From positions 1-64,000 of the forward strand of contig JBHIWX010000007.1 in the NCBI GenBank assembly GCA_041987205.1: 64,000 bases of DNA, in the 5' to 3' direction. Below the pieces are notes generated by a model that had not been told where the DNA came from, made no database searches, and saw nothing but the letters and a program-made list of their open reading frames with translations. Below, one piece after another: positions 53,419 to 62,566 of this stretch. Position 1 is the stretch's first letter; every line of letters begins with the position of its first letter. Position numbers and translations under genes: made by a program. The DNA is from BOKV01 sp041987205 (GTDB taxonomy: Bacteria; Pseudomonadota; Alphaproteobacteria; Rhizobiales; Rhizobiaceae).

Positions 53419-54432
53419 CTATTCCCCAAGGGCGAACCGGTATCGCGTTTCCTGGCGATAGGTTTCGCCGGGCCGAAGCAGCGCGCTCGGATAATCCGGT
53501 CGGTTCGGCGCATCCGGCCAGATCTGCGGCTCGAGGCACATGCCGGCATATTGCCCGTAGGGCCGACCCGTCAGCCCCGGCGCGGGATAGGCGATGTGCT
53601 CGCCGGCATAAAATTGCAGGCCCGGCTCGGTGGTCGACAGCGTCATGGCGACACCGGATTTCGGGCTCTTGACGCGGGCGATCTCGCGGATGCCGGTGCG
53701 CACGCCCGACACGCAGTAATTGTGATCGTACAGCACCTGTCTGCCATCGACCTGCCGGCGCAGCGCGCGGGGTTGCCGGAAATCGAGATCGCTGCCGTCG
53801 AGCGATGCCGGTTCGCCCGTCGGGATGAATTCCTCGTCCACCGGCAGATAGTGGCCGGCGTCGATGCGCACCTCGTGGTCCAGCACCGTGTCCGAACCGT
53901 CGAGATTGAAATAGCCGTGATGGGCGAGGTTGACGATGGTCGGCCGGTCGGTCACCGCGCGCATCGAGAAGGCCAGCACACCGTCGCCAGGCAGCGCGAT
54001 ATCGACCGTCAGTTCGCAATTGCCCGGAAAGCCCATTTCGCCGTCACGATCGGAAAGCGTCAGCGTGACGTGATCATCCCCGACCTCGGCGATAGTCCAG
54101 TCCCGGCAAAAGGTGCCGTGCGAACCACCATGCAGCAGGTGCTTGCCGACGAAATTGCGATCGAGCTGGAAGGTCTCGCCATCGATGGCAAAACGGCCAT
54201 CGGCAATACGGTTGGCGTAACGCCCGGCGACCGCACCGAAGAACATGCTGTGATCGGGATAGGGATCGAAGGTCGGAAATCCCAGCACCAGCGGCGGCGT
54301 ATGCCCATCGAGCCGCAGATCCTGCACCGTTGCACCCCAACTCAGCACGGACGCCGTCAGCCCCCCGCCGCTGAGCGTGACGCGCTCGACGGGCCTGCCC
54401 TCAGGCGATGTGCCGAATAACTCCCGTTGCAA
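53419..54432 (-). CDS. Aldose 1-epimerase (galactose mutarotase)
   Basis: A 337-residue protein of the GalM family, which converts alpha and beta anomers of aldoses. GAVAGRYANRIADGRF is the sugar-binding Asn/Arg stretch; LLHGGSHGTFCRDW holds the first His; TIVNLAHHGYFNLDG contains the catalytic His pair; LSTTEPGLQFYAGEHI carries the general-base area and CLEPQIWPDAPN the final Glu. Location beside the alpha-glucoside operon suggests glucose processing. The start is a TTG at 54432 with GGGGGA about eight bases upstream. Cytosolic by absence of a signal. Confidence 0.92.
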   Translation of the reverse strand: MQRELFGTSPEGRPVERVTLSGGGLTASVLSWGATVQDLRLDGHTPPLVLGFPTFDPYPDHSMFFGAVAGRYANRIADGRFAIDGETFQLDRNFVGKHLLHGGSHGTFCRDWTIAEVGDDHVTLTLSDRDGEMGFPGNCELTVDIALPGDGVLAFSMRAVTDRPTIVNLAHHGYFNLDGSDTVLDHEVRIDAGHYLPVDEEFIPTGEPASLDGSDLDFRQPRALRRQVDGRQVLYDHNYCVSGVRTGIREIARVKSPKSGVAMTLSTTEPGLQFYAGEHIAYPAPGLTGRPYGQYAGMCLEPQIWPDAPNRPDYPSALLRPGETYRQETRYRFALGE

Positions 54433-54540
54433 GAAGGCGTCCCCCGCAGGTTAATCCGGTTCACGCCCCGCCGGACCGGCGTCGGCGATTATGATGGTTC
54501 GTGGTCGCCTTGAAAAGACGGCCGCATGCGCGCCTTGCGG

Positions 54541-55008
54541 CTAGCGGATCGCGAATATTCCGTCCACCTCGACACAGGCATTGAGCGGCAGCGCGGCGAC
54601 ACCGACGGCGGCACGGGCATGCGCGCCCTTTTCGCCGAGCACCGCACCAATCAAATCCGAAGCCCCGTTGATGACTTTCGGATGGTCGGTAAAGGTTGGC
54701 GTGCTGGCGACAAAGCCGCCGAGACGCACGCAGCGCACAACGCGTTCCAGATCGCCCTCGCAGGCCTGGTTGATCTGCGCCAGCAGGTTGATGGCGCAAA
54801 CCTTCGCCGCTTCGGCACCTTCCTCGACGCTCACATCCTGTCCCAGAAGGCCGGTCCTGGAGACCTTGCCATCGACGAACGGCAACTGCCCCGAGACGAA
54901 AACGAGGTCGCCCTGCCGCACGAAGCCGACATAGCTCGCGACCGGCGCCGCCGGTTCGGCCAGTTCGATCCCCATCGCCTTGAGCCGTTCTGAAATGGTC
55001 TGTGTCAT
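54541..55008 (-). CDS. RidA family protein
   Basis: A 155-residue protein of the YjgF/YER057c/UK114 family, subgroup typified by longer Agrobacterium members. MTQTISERLKAMGIELAEPA opens it; VFVSGQLPFVDGKVSRTGLL and ALPLNACVEVDGIFAIR are typical; the family's deaminase Arg is not where it stands in archetypal RidA (the segment before VEVDGIFAI has no Arg), so true 2-aminoacrylate deaminase activity is doubtful. Start ATG 55008 agrees with family length. It lies 108 bp upstream of the mutarotase gene on the same strand. Confidence 0.82.
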   Translation of the reverse strand: MTQTISERLKAMGIELAEPAAPVASYVGFVRQGDLVFVSGQLPFVDGKVSRTGLLGQDVSVEEGAEAAKVCAINLLAQINQACEGDLERVVRCVRLGGFVASTPTFTDHPKVINGASDLIGAVLGEKGAHARAAVGVAALPLNACVEVDGIFAIR

Positions 55009-55233
55009 GTGGTATGAAGCTCCTTGTTGGACGGTCGGCAAGCTAGAGCATTTCAGGGGGAACTGGAATGCGCCTCAGCGCCACCAGCCATGCGCCCTTG
55101 CCAGAGCTGCATTGCATCCGCCACGTGTTACGCCCGGCTGGCCCGAACGTCTCAAATTCATTAAACCAGTTGATGGGGCGGCCGCATTCCGTCTGCCCCG
55201 GATAGATGACAGTACATTTGGGAAGATGCCGAC

Positions 55234-56064
55234 ATGATATTCCACACCGTCCAGGACTGGGACGACGCCTACGCCAACGTGCAGAACATTCCCGGCGGCG
55301 AGACCTATCCCGGCATCTGGGAGCAGAAGTCCGCCGGCTTCCGCGACACCGTGACGGCCGAAGGTCGCGCGGAACTCGACCTTGTCTACGGTCCGGGCGA
55401 ACGCAACCGCTTCGACCTGTTCCTGCCGCGGGGCGAGGCGAAAGGCCTGTTCGTCTTCGTCCATGGCGGCTACTGGATGCGATTCGACAAATCGATGTGG
55501 TCGCATCTGGCCGCCGGGCCACTGGCGAAGAACTACGCCGTCGCCATGCCTTCCTACACGCTGTGTCCCGACATCGGCATCGCCGGCATCACGAAGGAAA
55601 TCGGCATGGCGATCGATGCGGCCGCAGCGCGTATCGCCGGCCCGATCGTGCTCGCTGGCCACTCCGCCGGCGGCCATCTGGTCTCGCGCATGATCTGCGG
55701 CGACAGCCCGCTCGCCCCTGCCACGATGGCGCGCATCGCCAACACGGTCTCGATCTCCGGCGTCCACGATCTGCGCCCCTTGCTGCACCTCGCCCTCAAC
55801 GCGACGCTGCGCCTCGCCCCCGCCGAGGCAGCGGCCGAAAGCCCCGTCCTGCTCGAACCGGCCGGCGAGGTGACGCTGGTCTGCTGGGTCGGTGCCGGCG
55901 AGCGCGCGGAATTCATCCGCCAGAACGCCCTGCTCGCCAATGTCTGGCACGGCCTGCGCGCCCGTACCGCTTGCGTGGAGGAACCCGACCGCCACCATTT
56001 CAACGTGATCGATGGTTTGGCCGACCCCGACAGTCCGCTGATTCAGGCTGCCTTGGGTTTCTGA
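55234..56064 (+). CDS. Alpha/beta hydrolase, kynurenine formamidase-like
   Basis: A 276-residue cytosolic alpha/beta hydrolase. The oxyanion loop is FVHGGYWMRFDKSMW with H-G-G-Y-W, characteristic of arylformamidases; the nucleophile elbow is LAGHSAGGHLVS; the catalytic His is in DRHHFNVIDG and the Asp precedes it. Eukaryotic-type kynurenine formamidases share this pattern, but no tryptophan-degradation genes stand nearby, so the substrate may be another N-formyl or ester compound. It is flanked by 192 bp upstream with nothing evident, and converges on pobA. Confidence 0.82.
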   Translation: MIFHTVQDWDDAYANVQNIPGGETYPGIWEQKSAGFRDTVTAEGRAELDLVYGPGERNRFDLFLPRGEAKGLFVFVHGGYWMRFDKSMWSHLAAGPLAKNYAVAMPSYTLCPDIGIAGITKEIGMAIDAAAARIAGPIVLAGHSAGGHLVSRMICGDSPLAPATMARIANTVSISGVHDLRPLLHLALNATLRLAPAEAAAESPVLLEPAGEVTLVCWVGAGERAEFIRQNALLANVWHGLRARTACVEEPDRHHFNVIDGLADPDSPLIQAALGF

Positions 56065-56174
56065 AGACCTGAACGCACAACCATTTTCACGGGGGTGCGG
56101 ACGTTGAACACGCCCGCCTGCCATAGATGGAGATGGCGTTCAGGCTCGTCTTGTTCGCCTGGGGTCGCTTCGTT

Positions 56175-57356
56175 TCAATCCTCGAATGGAAGTCCGAGAT
56201 ATTCGTAGGCCAGGGCTTCTTGAGCGGCTTCCGACCCAAGCAGCAGGTCGTAATCGCTTTCACGCATTCTCTGGTCGAAAGGGTCATCATCGGGAAAAAC
56301 GTGCAGCAGCTTCGTCAATCGCCAGCTGATGTTTTCGGAGGCCCAGATACGACGAAGCGCCATCTCGGAATAGCAGTCTAGATAGTGGTCAGACCCTTCG
56401 AGATAATGCGTGCGAAGGGCGCGACTGAGGTAAAAGACATCCGAGAAGGCAAGGTTCAAACCCTTGGCGCCTGTCGGCGGTACGATATGCCCGGTATCGC
56501 CGGCAAGAAACAGTTTCCCCCATCTGAGCGGCTCCGACACAAAGGAACGGAGCGGTGCGATCGATTTTTCGATCGACGGGCCGGTTTGGACCTTCGAAGC
56601 CAGATCTCCCGGAAGCCGGCGCAACAGGGTCTCCCAGAAGCGATCGTCTGACCAGTCCTCAATCCGGTCGGTGATTGGCGCCTGCACATAGTAGCGGCTC
56701 AACATCGGATTGCGTTGCGCCGCCATGGCCATCCCGTCCGAATGATAGGCGTAGGTGAAGTTATCCAACGGTGGGCGCTCTACCATGATGCCCAGCCAGC
56801 CGAACGGATATACCCGCTCGAACTCGCGCCTGATGTCCTTGGGAATGGAATGCCGTGACGGGCCGTGAAACCCGTCGCAACCGCAAATGAAATCACAACT
56901 CAGGCGATGCCGAACACCGTCCTTTACGTAGGTGACCGAGGGATTGTCCGTGACGTCGTGCAGCGCCACTTCACCCGCTTCATGGACCATGTTTGCCCCG
57001 GAGGCGATCAGCGCATCGTGCAGATCCTCCTGGATGTAGGTCTGTCCCCAGGCCCACATCTGCTTTCCCGTCCACTTCTTCAGATCGATGAAGAAGTCCG
57101 GGCGATTTTCCCAAACGATCAGGGCACCATTCTTGGCTTTTCCGTCACGCAGCATCCTGTCGGCGAGACCGTACTCCTTCAGAAGTTCCGCCGTTCCGTA
57201 TTCCAGCACGCCCGCTCGAATGCGCGATGCGACATAGTCCATGCTTTGGCGCTCCAGCACGACATTGTCGATGCCGTTCACACCAAGAATGTGACTGAGC
57301 ATCAGGCCGGCAGGCCCGCCACCGATGATCGCAACCTTTGTCTTTGCGTGCTGCAT
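56175..57356 (-). CDS. pobA: 4-hydroxybenzoate 3-monooxygenase
   Basis: A 393-residue flavoprotein hydroxylase that turns 4-hydroxybenzoate into protocatechuate with NADPH and O2. VAIIGGGPAGLMLSHILG is the FAD loop, CDFICGCDGFHGPSRHSIP the second FAD/NADPH motif, and LAGDTGHIVPPTGAKGLNLA the ribityl-binding stretch; length equals that of Pseudomonas PobA. The gene is visibly less G+C-rich than its neighbours and stands alone: neither the usual divergent PobR regulator nor pca genes are in the window. 285 bp upstream (57357-57641) hold nothing recognised. Confidence 0.93.
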   Translation of the reverse strand: MQHAKTKVAIIGGGPAGLMLSHILGVNGIDNVVLERQSMDYVASRIRAGVLEYGTAELLKEYGLADRMLRDGKAKNGALIVWENRPDFFIDLKKWTGKQMWAWGQTYIQEDLHDALIASGANMVHEAGEVALHDVTDNPSVTYVKDGVRHRLSCDFICGCDGFHGPSRHSIPKDIRREFERVYPFGWLGIMVERPPLDNFTYAYHSDGMAMAAQRNPMLSRYYVQAPITDRIEDWSDDRFWETLLRRLPGDLASKVQTGPSIEKSIAPLRSFVSEPLRWGKLFLAGDTGHIVPPTGAKGLNLAFSDVFYLSRALRTHYLEGSDHYLDCYSEMALRRIWASENISWRLTKLLHVFPDDDPFDQRMRESDYDLLLGSEAAQEALAYEYLGLPFED

Positions 57357-57641
57357 GCTCCGGCTCCCGTAAATGCCAGAGGTTCGACAGGCTCACCCGC
57401 CACGGTTTGCGTTGATAAGATCACGACGAATTCAGGAATGGTAGAAAATTCAGCGATGCCGGTTTGGGTTCGAAACCGTCATTTCTGGTTTCGGTCGGGA
57501 AGTTCGTGAGTGATCTTTCCGCTTTCGAGGAGCTTCGGGGGCAGCGTCGGGGTTGGTTTCCCTCCCGAAGTGAAAGAACACTGTCAGAAGTTCCGTCGAA
57601 AGCACAAATCCGCGTTCACTCATCCACGAGCACAGACCTGG

Positions 57642-58430
57642 CTACTTTCCCTTGAACTCGGGTTTGCGCTTGTCGAAGAAGGCGGCGACCGCGTTGCGGA
57701 AATCCTCCGATTCGACCAGCTTCTGCTGCGCCTTCGCCTCCAGCGTGATCGCGTCCTGCAGGCGCATCCGCCCGATATTTCGAAGCACCCGCTTGGCCGT
57801 GGCCTGCGCCAGCGGCGCGCCGGTGGCGAGCTTTTCCGCCCAGGCATGCGCCTCCTCGCTGGCCTTGCCCTTGCCGACGATCCGGTTGGCAAGGCCAACG
57901 TCGCGGCACTCCTCCGCCGGAATGCGCCTGCCCTCGACGATGGTCTCGAAGGCGCGGGCATAGCCCATGGCGTGCAAGAGATGCCAGGTCGAGCCTCCAT
58001 CGGGGATAAGCCCGATCGCGGCGAAGGCCAGATAGATCGAGGCGTCCTCCTCCATCACCGCGAGATCGCAGGTCATGGCGAGCGCACCGCCGATCCCCGC
58101 GGCGACGCCATGCACCGCCGCAATCCAGATCTTGGAGCTCTCGGCAATCGCCATCAGGAAAGGCTTGTACTCGGTCTCGATTTGCTCGGTGACCGACCCA
58201 TCGATGCCTTGGGTGAGATCGGCACCGGCGCAAAAGCCGTCGCCGGCACCGGCCAGCACGACCACCCGCACGGCCTCGTCCTCCTCCACCGACTGGATCG
58301 CCGCCAGCAGCGCGGCACGCAATTCAGCGTTGAAGGCGTTGCGTACCTTCGGTCGGTTGAGCGTGACGCGCGCGACCGGCCCTTGTGTTTCGACCGAAAC
58401 CGTCTCGCTCGACCCTGCTTCATCCGCCAT
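57642..58430 (-). CDS. Enoyl-CoA hydratase/isomerase family protein
   Basis: A 262-residue crotonase-fold enzyme. GRVTLNRPKV-like (ARVTLNRPKVRNAFNAELRA), LAGAGDGFCAGADLTQGI (first oxyanion NH) and AAVHGVAAGIGGALAMTCDL (second) are present; FAAIGLIPDGGSTWHLLHAM follows. It has Pro-Asp-Gly-Gly at the place of one catalytic Glu, seen in hydratases that lost one of the paired Glu residues, so the exact reaction is unsure. It is the last gene of the minus-strand catabolic set and lies 29 bp after the CaiB-type gene. Confidence 0.85.
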   Translation of the reverse strand: MADEAGSSETVSVETQGPVARVTLNRPKVRNAFNAELRAALLAAIQSVEEDEAVRVVVLAGAGDGFCAGADLTQGIDGSVTEQIETEYKPFLMAIAESSKIWIAAVHGVAAGIGGALAMTCDLAVMEEDASIYLAFAAIGLIPDGGSTWHLLHAMGYARAFETIVEGRRIPAEECRDVGLANRIVGKGKASEEAHAWAEKLATGAPLAQATAKRVLRNIGRMRLQDAITLEAKAQQKLVESEDFRNAVAAFFDKRKPEFKGK

Positions 58431-58459
58431 GGTCTCTACCCCTCCCTGTCAGCACCGCG

Positions 58460-59584
58460 TCAGACGAGCGCGCCAGACTGGCGCAGTTCCTCGACCTCGG
58501 CAGCGTTGTAGCCGAGTTCACCCAGCACATCCTCGGTATCGGCGCCACTGGCATGCGCTGCTTCCGGGACCGGCAATTCGGTACGCGAGAAGCGCGGCGC
58601 CGGCGCGGCTTGCACGACACCGTCATAACTGGCGAGCGTGCCGCGCGCGGCGACGTGGGGGTGCCCTGGCGCCTCGTCCCAGTCGAGCACGGGCGCGATG
58701 CAGGCATCCGTACCCTCGAACATTTCCGCCCACGCATCACGGCTGCGGCCGGCGAAAATCTCTGTAAAGATGCCGGTCAGCTCCGCCCAACGCGACTTGT
58801 CCATGCGCGCGGAAAGCCATTCCCGGTCGAGCTTGAGCTTGTCGACCACGATCTCGAAGAATTGCGGCTCGAGCGCGCCGATGGAGATGTACTTGCCGTC
58901 GGCGGTTTCGTAGCAGCGGTAGAATGGCGCCGCGCCGTCGATCAGATTGTCGCCGCGCGCCTTCGACCAGCCGCCATTCGCCAGCCAGCTGTGCATCAGG
59001 CCCATCATGGCTGGCACGCCGTCGACCATCGCCGCGTCGACCACCTGTCCCTTGCCGGAACGCGACCGCTCGAACAGCGCTGCCAGCACGCCGGTGACGA
59101 GAAACATCGCGCCGCCGCCATAATCGGCCACCAGGTTGAGCGGCGGCACGGGCGGCCGGCCGGGCTCGCCCATCGCATGCAGCGCACCCGTCAACGCCAT
59201 GTAGTTGATGTCGTGTCCGGCGACCTGCGCCAGCGGTCCGTCCTGACCCCAGCCGGTCATGCGGCCGAAGATCAGGCCCGCATTGCGCGCCATGCAGGCA
59301 TCGGGACCCAGTCCGAGGCGCTCCATGACGCCGGGCCGGAACCCCTCGATCAGCACGTCCGATCCCTCGATCAGCCTGAGCACGACCTCCTTGCCGCGCG
59401 CATCCTTCAGGTTGACCGCGATCGATTTCTTGCCGCGCCGGTTGACGCCGCCGGTGAGGTCGCCGCCCTTGCCGCGATCGACAATGATCACCTCGGCACC
59501 CATGTCGGCCAGCAACTGGCCGGCCAGCGGACACGGTCCGATGCCGGCCATTTCGACGATTCGCAAACCGGTGAGCGGTCCCAT
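58460..59584 (-). CDS. CaiB/BaiF family CoA-transferase (AMACR-like)
   Basis: A 374-residue family III protein. MGPLTGLRIVEMAGIGPCPL is the start of alpha-methylacyl-CoA racemase relatives; ADMGAEVIIVDRGKGGDLT, DVLIEGFRPGVMERLGLGPD and MTGWGQDGPLAQVAGHDINY carry the catalytic Asp and CoA loop (H-D-x-N-Y-x-A/G is in racemases). It could be a racemase for 2-methylacyl-CoA or a CoA-transferase. With the hydratase and the dehydrogenase at both sides it fits degradation of a branched or aromatic acid through CoA thioesters; substrate is inference. Confidence 0.85.
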   Translation of the reverse strand: MGPLTGLRIVEMAGIGPCPLAGQLLADMGAEVIIVDRGKGGDLTGGVNRRGKKSIAVNLKDARGKEVVLRLIEGSDVLIEGFRPGVMERLGLGPDACMARNAGLIFGRMTGWGQDGPLAQVAGHDINYMALTGALHAMGEPGRPPVPPLNLVADYGGGAMFLVTGVLAALFERSRSGKGQVVDAAMVDGVPAMMGLMHSWLANGGWSKARGDNLIDGAAPFYRCYETADGKYISIGALEPQFFEIVVDKLKLDREWLSARMDKSRWAELTGIFTEIFAGRSRDAWAEMFEGTDACIAPVLDWDEAPGHPHVAARGTLASYDGVVQAAPAPRFSRTELPVPEAAHASGADTEDVLGELGYNAAEVEELRQSGALV

Positions 59585-59609
59585 GGCTATTGTCCCGCTG
59601 CCTTGCGGA

Positions 59610-60371
59610 TCACGGCAGGCGGATGGCGCCGTCGAGGCGAATGGTCTCGCCGTTCAGATAGGGGCTTTCGACGATGTTGCGCGCAAGCTGGCCGTACTCC
59701 GCCGGCGAACCGAGTCGCTTGGGGAAGGTCACCTGCGCGGACAATTGCTCGACGACCTTTTCGCCAAGCCCCTCGAACAGCGGCGTCATGAACAGGCCCG
59801 GCGCGATGGTGCAGATACGGATACCGTAAAAGCTGAGATCGCGCGCGATCGGCAGCGTCATGCCGACAATGCCGCCCTTTGACGCCGAATAGGCGACCTG
59901 GCCCTTCTGTCCATCATAGGCGGCCACCGAGGCCGTGTTGACGATCACGCCGCGCTCGCCGTCCTCGTTCGGCTCATTGCCGGCCATCTGTTCGGAGGCG
60001 AGCCTGAGCACGTTGAACGTGCCGATGAGATTGATCTCGATGACCTTCTTGTAGATGCCGAGATCGTGCGGGCCTTCCTTGCCCATGGTCTTCATCGCCA
60101 TGCCGATGCCGGCGCAGTTGACGTTGGCGTTGATCTTGCCGAAAGCGTCGACCGCCGCTGCGATACCCGCTTTCACATTCTCTTCGCTGGTGACGTCGAC
60201 CTTGGCGAAGATGACGTTGTCGCCCAGTTCAGCGGCAATCTGTTCGCCCCGCGAGGCGTTCATGTCGAAAATGGCGACCCTGGCGCCGCCCGCTGCGAAA
60301 TTCCTGACCGTGGCTTCACCCAGGCCCGATGCCCCGCCTGTAACGATGGCGACCGTTTCGCTGATCTTCAT
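59610..60371 (-). CDS. SDR family NAD-dependent 3-hydroxyacyl-CoA dehydrogenase-like
   Basis: A 253-residue classical short-chain dehydrogenase. TGGASGLGEATVRNFAAGG is the NAD loop with IFDMNASRGEQ giving the NAD-selecting Asp; NVNCAGIGMAMKTM, NTASVAAYDGQKGQVAYSAS (Ser and Tyr) with K following; it resembles type 2 3-hydroxyacyl-CoA dehydrogenase (HSD17B10). Start ATG 60371. It lies 25 bp upstream of the CaiB-type gene, thus one operon with hydratase; the binding-protein gene ahead of it is separated by a strong terminator, so the SDR must have its own promoter in the 60372-60473 stretch. Confidence 0.87.
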   Translation of the reverse strand: MKISETVAIVTGGASGLGEATVRNFAAGGARVAIFDMNASRGEQIAAELGDNVIFAKVDVTSEENVKAGIAAAVDAFGKINANVNCAGIGMAMKTMGKEGPHDLGIYKKVIEINLIGTFNVLRLASEQMAGNEPNEDGERGVIVNTASVAAYDGQKGQVAYSASKGGIVGMTLPIARDLSFYGIRICTIAPGLFMTPLFEGLGEKVVEQLSAQVTFPKRLGSPAEYGQLARNIVESPYLNGETIRLDGAIRLP

Positions 60372-60473
60372 GTCGATTCCCTGTCCTTTGAACGATGTGT
60401 TGGATTGCCGTTGGCTGATCTTTGTTTGGCCGCGGGGTCGGCGATCCGTCAACTGTTATTCGTTCCGCAACGT

Positions 60474-60502
60474 AAAAAGGGCGGCCGATCGTTCGGCCGC
60501 CC
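60474..60502 (-). terminator. Rho-independent terminator of the binding-protein gene
   Basis: A perfect 10-bp stem, GGGCGGCCGA (60479-60488) and TCGGCCGCCC (60493-60502), loop of four, followed on the minus strand by TTTTT (60478-60474). It lies 22 bases after the stop codon of the gene ending at 60525. Confidence 0.9.
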
Positions 60503-60524
60503 TCCTCATGTCTCCGGTACCGGA

Positions 60525-61682
60525 TTACTTCAGCGTGGCGACCGTCTTGAACACGCCGTCCTGGACCTGCGAGATGAAGATCTCGTCGGCGGCCTGGTGG
60601 TCGCCCGGTCCCAGCTTGACGGTGTTGCCGGCAATCACGTCGTCATAGGACAGCGATTCCATGCCCTTCTGGAAGCTCTCGCCGTTCAGGTCCTGACCGG
60701 CGGCCTCGAGCCCGCGTACCAGCAGTTCGGCGGCGGTACGGCCGAGCAGCGAACCCGTGCCCGGTGCCTCGCCGACAGCGTCGGTATAGGCCTTCACCCA
60801 GGCAGCGACTTCCGGCACGTCCATGCGGTTTTCATGGTCCTGCCAGCCCGACGCGGCATAGAAGCCCTCGGTGATGCCGCCCGGCACCTTGCCAACAACG
60901 GTGTTGAACGCCGCCGAGGCACCCAGGAACTTCATGTCGTTGTAGCCGAGCTTCTTGGCCGTGCCGAGAATGGTGATGATCTGGCGCAGGCCGAGCGCGA
61001 CGGTCACGACCTCGCAGCCTTCGGCATTGAGCTTCTGCAGCGGGCCGACGAAATCGGCCTCATCCGGCTTGTGGGTGGTTTCGGCGGCGAATTTCAGCCC
61101 CGATTCCTTGGCTTCGTCGGCCGTGCCGGCCTGGATTTCCTCGCCGAAATCGGTCGGCAGGTACATCGAGCACACCGTCTTGATGCCCATGTCGTCCTTC
61201 ATCCACTTCAGCGAAGCGCGAATCTGGTCGTAATAGGACGAGGTGCCGGCATAGTGCAGGGCGAGCGGCTCCTGGAGCATCTGCCGCGCCGCCGTCAGCG
61301 GCGAGATGTTCGGGATGCCCTTGGGATCCATGATCTTGAAGGCGGCGAGGTTGTGCGGCGTGCCGAGCGACAGCAGCATGGCGAAGACCTGGTCGGAATT
61401 CACCAGCTTGTTGGCGAGCTGTACCGCCTTGGCCGGATTGTAGCCGTGATCCTCGGTGATGTAGACGATCTTGCGGCCATGCACGCCGCCCTTGGCGTTG
61501 ACCTCGTCGAGATATTGCTGCGCGCCCTTCACCGCCGGGACCGAAAAGCCGGCGAATATGCCGGACAGATCGTGAAACCCGCCGATCTTGATCTCGGTGT
61601 CGGAAACACCTTGTGTCTGCGCGGCAGCGGGCGCGGCCATCATGACCGTGGCGATCGCAGCCGAAATCCAGAATGCTTTCAT
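60525..61682 (-). CDS. ABC transporter substrate-binding protein, branched-chain amino-acid type
   Basis: A 385-residue exported protein with signal peptide MKAFWISAAIATVMMAAPAA ending near AQTQ. The Leu/Ile/Val-binding (type I periplasmic) fold shows IKIGGFHDLSGIFAGFSVPA, YLDEVNAKGGVHGRKIVYIT, EDHGYNPAKAVQLANKLVNS and the latter AAELLVRGLEAAGQDLNGES. It would deliver a carboxylate, amide or aromatic acid to an ABC importer, but no permease or ATPase genes lie beside it. A strong terminator separates it from the CoA-type operon, whose substrate it may supply. Upstream 61683-61972 (290 bp) hold nothing recognised. Confidence 0.88.
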   Translation of the reverse strand: MKAFWISAAIATVMMAAPAAAQTQGVSDTEIKIGGFHDLSGIFAGFSVPAVKGAQQYLDEVNAKGGVHGRKIVYITEDHGYNPAKAVQLANKLVNSDQVFAMLLSLGTPHNLAAFKIMDPKGIPNISPLTAARQMLQEPLALHYAGTSSYYDQIRASLKWMKDDMGIKTVCSMYLPTDFGEEIQAGTADEAKESGLKFAAETTHKPDEADFVGPLQKLNAEGCEVVTVALGLRQIITILGTAKKLGYNDMKFLGASAAFNTVVGKVPGGITEGFYAASGWQDHENRMDVPEVAAWVKAYTDAVGEAPGTGSLLGRTAAELLVRGLEAAGQDLNGESFQKGMESLSYDDVIAGNTVKLGPGDHQAADEIFISQVQDGVFKTVATLK

Positions 61683-61972
61683 GTTCTCCTCCTTGTGCAG
61701 GCCGGTGATCGACCGGCGATTGCGCGACTCTCGGGTGATTTCCCGTTCAGGGCGTTACCCGCGGCAATCCCGATTGCCCGGCGCCCCTCGTCGTTTCGAC
61801 AAGCTTGAACGATGCGGCGGCCCCAGGACCTCCTCCCCGCATCGTCGGTGCAGTCGGTCAGAGCAAAGCAGGAAGCCCCATTCGACGCAAGCCTTTCCTT
61901 TCCCGGAACGTCAACGTCAATCAATGCGCGTCGGCATCGATTGCGCGGCTCGCCAGCGTTTGGAGGCCGCGT

Positions 61973-62566
61973 TCAGTGCCTGGGCGAGGTCGAATGCGCG
62001 GCGTGGCGCAGATGCTCGAGGAAGCTGCGCGCCGACGAGCGTTGGAAGAACAGGACGAAGCTTCCCGCCGACGCATCTTCGCAAACGATCAGCGAGATCA
62101 TGCCCTCGATCGGGGCCCGCGCGGCGGCATGCGTCGGAAACACCGATTCATGCAGATCGATCCCGCAAAGCTTCTCCATCACCTCGCGTGTCTTGCGCCC
62201 CGCGATGCGGACCGCGATCCAGCCGTTAGACTGGTCGGTGGCGTGGCAGGCCTTGCCCACCGGATCGGGCAAGGCGCCCTCGATGCCGGTGACGAACCAT
62301 TGCCGCTCGCCGGCCCAGATGATTCGCACCTGTCCGCCATTGTGCCCGCCATCGGTGAAACGCCGGGGCGCCGGCAGACCGGTACCGAACGCTTTTTCGC
62401 AGGCTTTCGACAACGCCGTCTCGCCGCCGGCAGAGACCGAAACCCAACGGATCGGCAGGCCGGCAAGTTCGCGTACGCTGAAATCCGGCCACGCCTCGTC
62501 GACCGGCTCGGTCATGGCAAGCCCGCTCTGCGCGGTAAGCTTGAACTGGGATTGGGTCTCAGGCAC
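61973..62566 (-). CDS. soxG: Sarcosine oxidase subunit gamma
   Basis: A 197-residue subunit of heterotetrameric sarcosine oxidase (SoxBDAG), which oxidises N-methylglycine and passes the one-carbon unit to tetrahydrofolate. AEPVD-type start (TEPVDEAWPDFSVRELAGLP), WAGERQWFVTGIEGALPDPV, VRIAGRKTREVMEKLCGIDL and AGSFVLFFQRSSARSFLEHL match SoxG. GTG 62566 is chosen because GGGGAG lies seven bases before it and it overlaps the soxA end by 8 bases, typical for translational coupling. Gamma has no catalytic role of its own. Nothing follows it in the 290 bp downstream. Confidence 0.93.
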   Translation of the reverse strand: MPETQSQFKLTAQSGLAMTEPVDEAWPDFSVRELAGLPIRWVSVSAGGETALSKACEKAFGTGLPAPRRFTDGGHNGGQVRIIWAGERQWFVTGIEGALPDPVGKACHATDQSNGWIAVRIAGRKTREVMEKLCGIDLHESVFPTHAAARAPIEGMISLIVCEDASAGSFVLFFQRSSARSFLEHLRHAAHSTSPRH

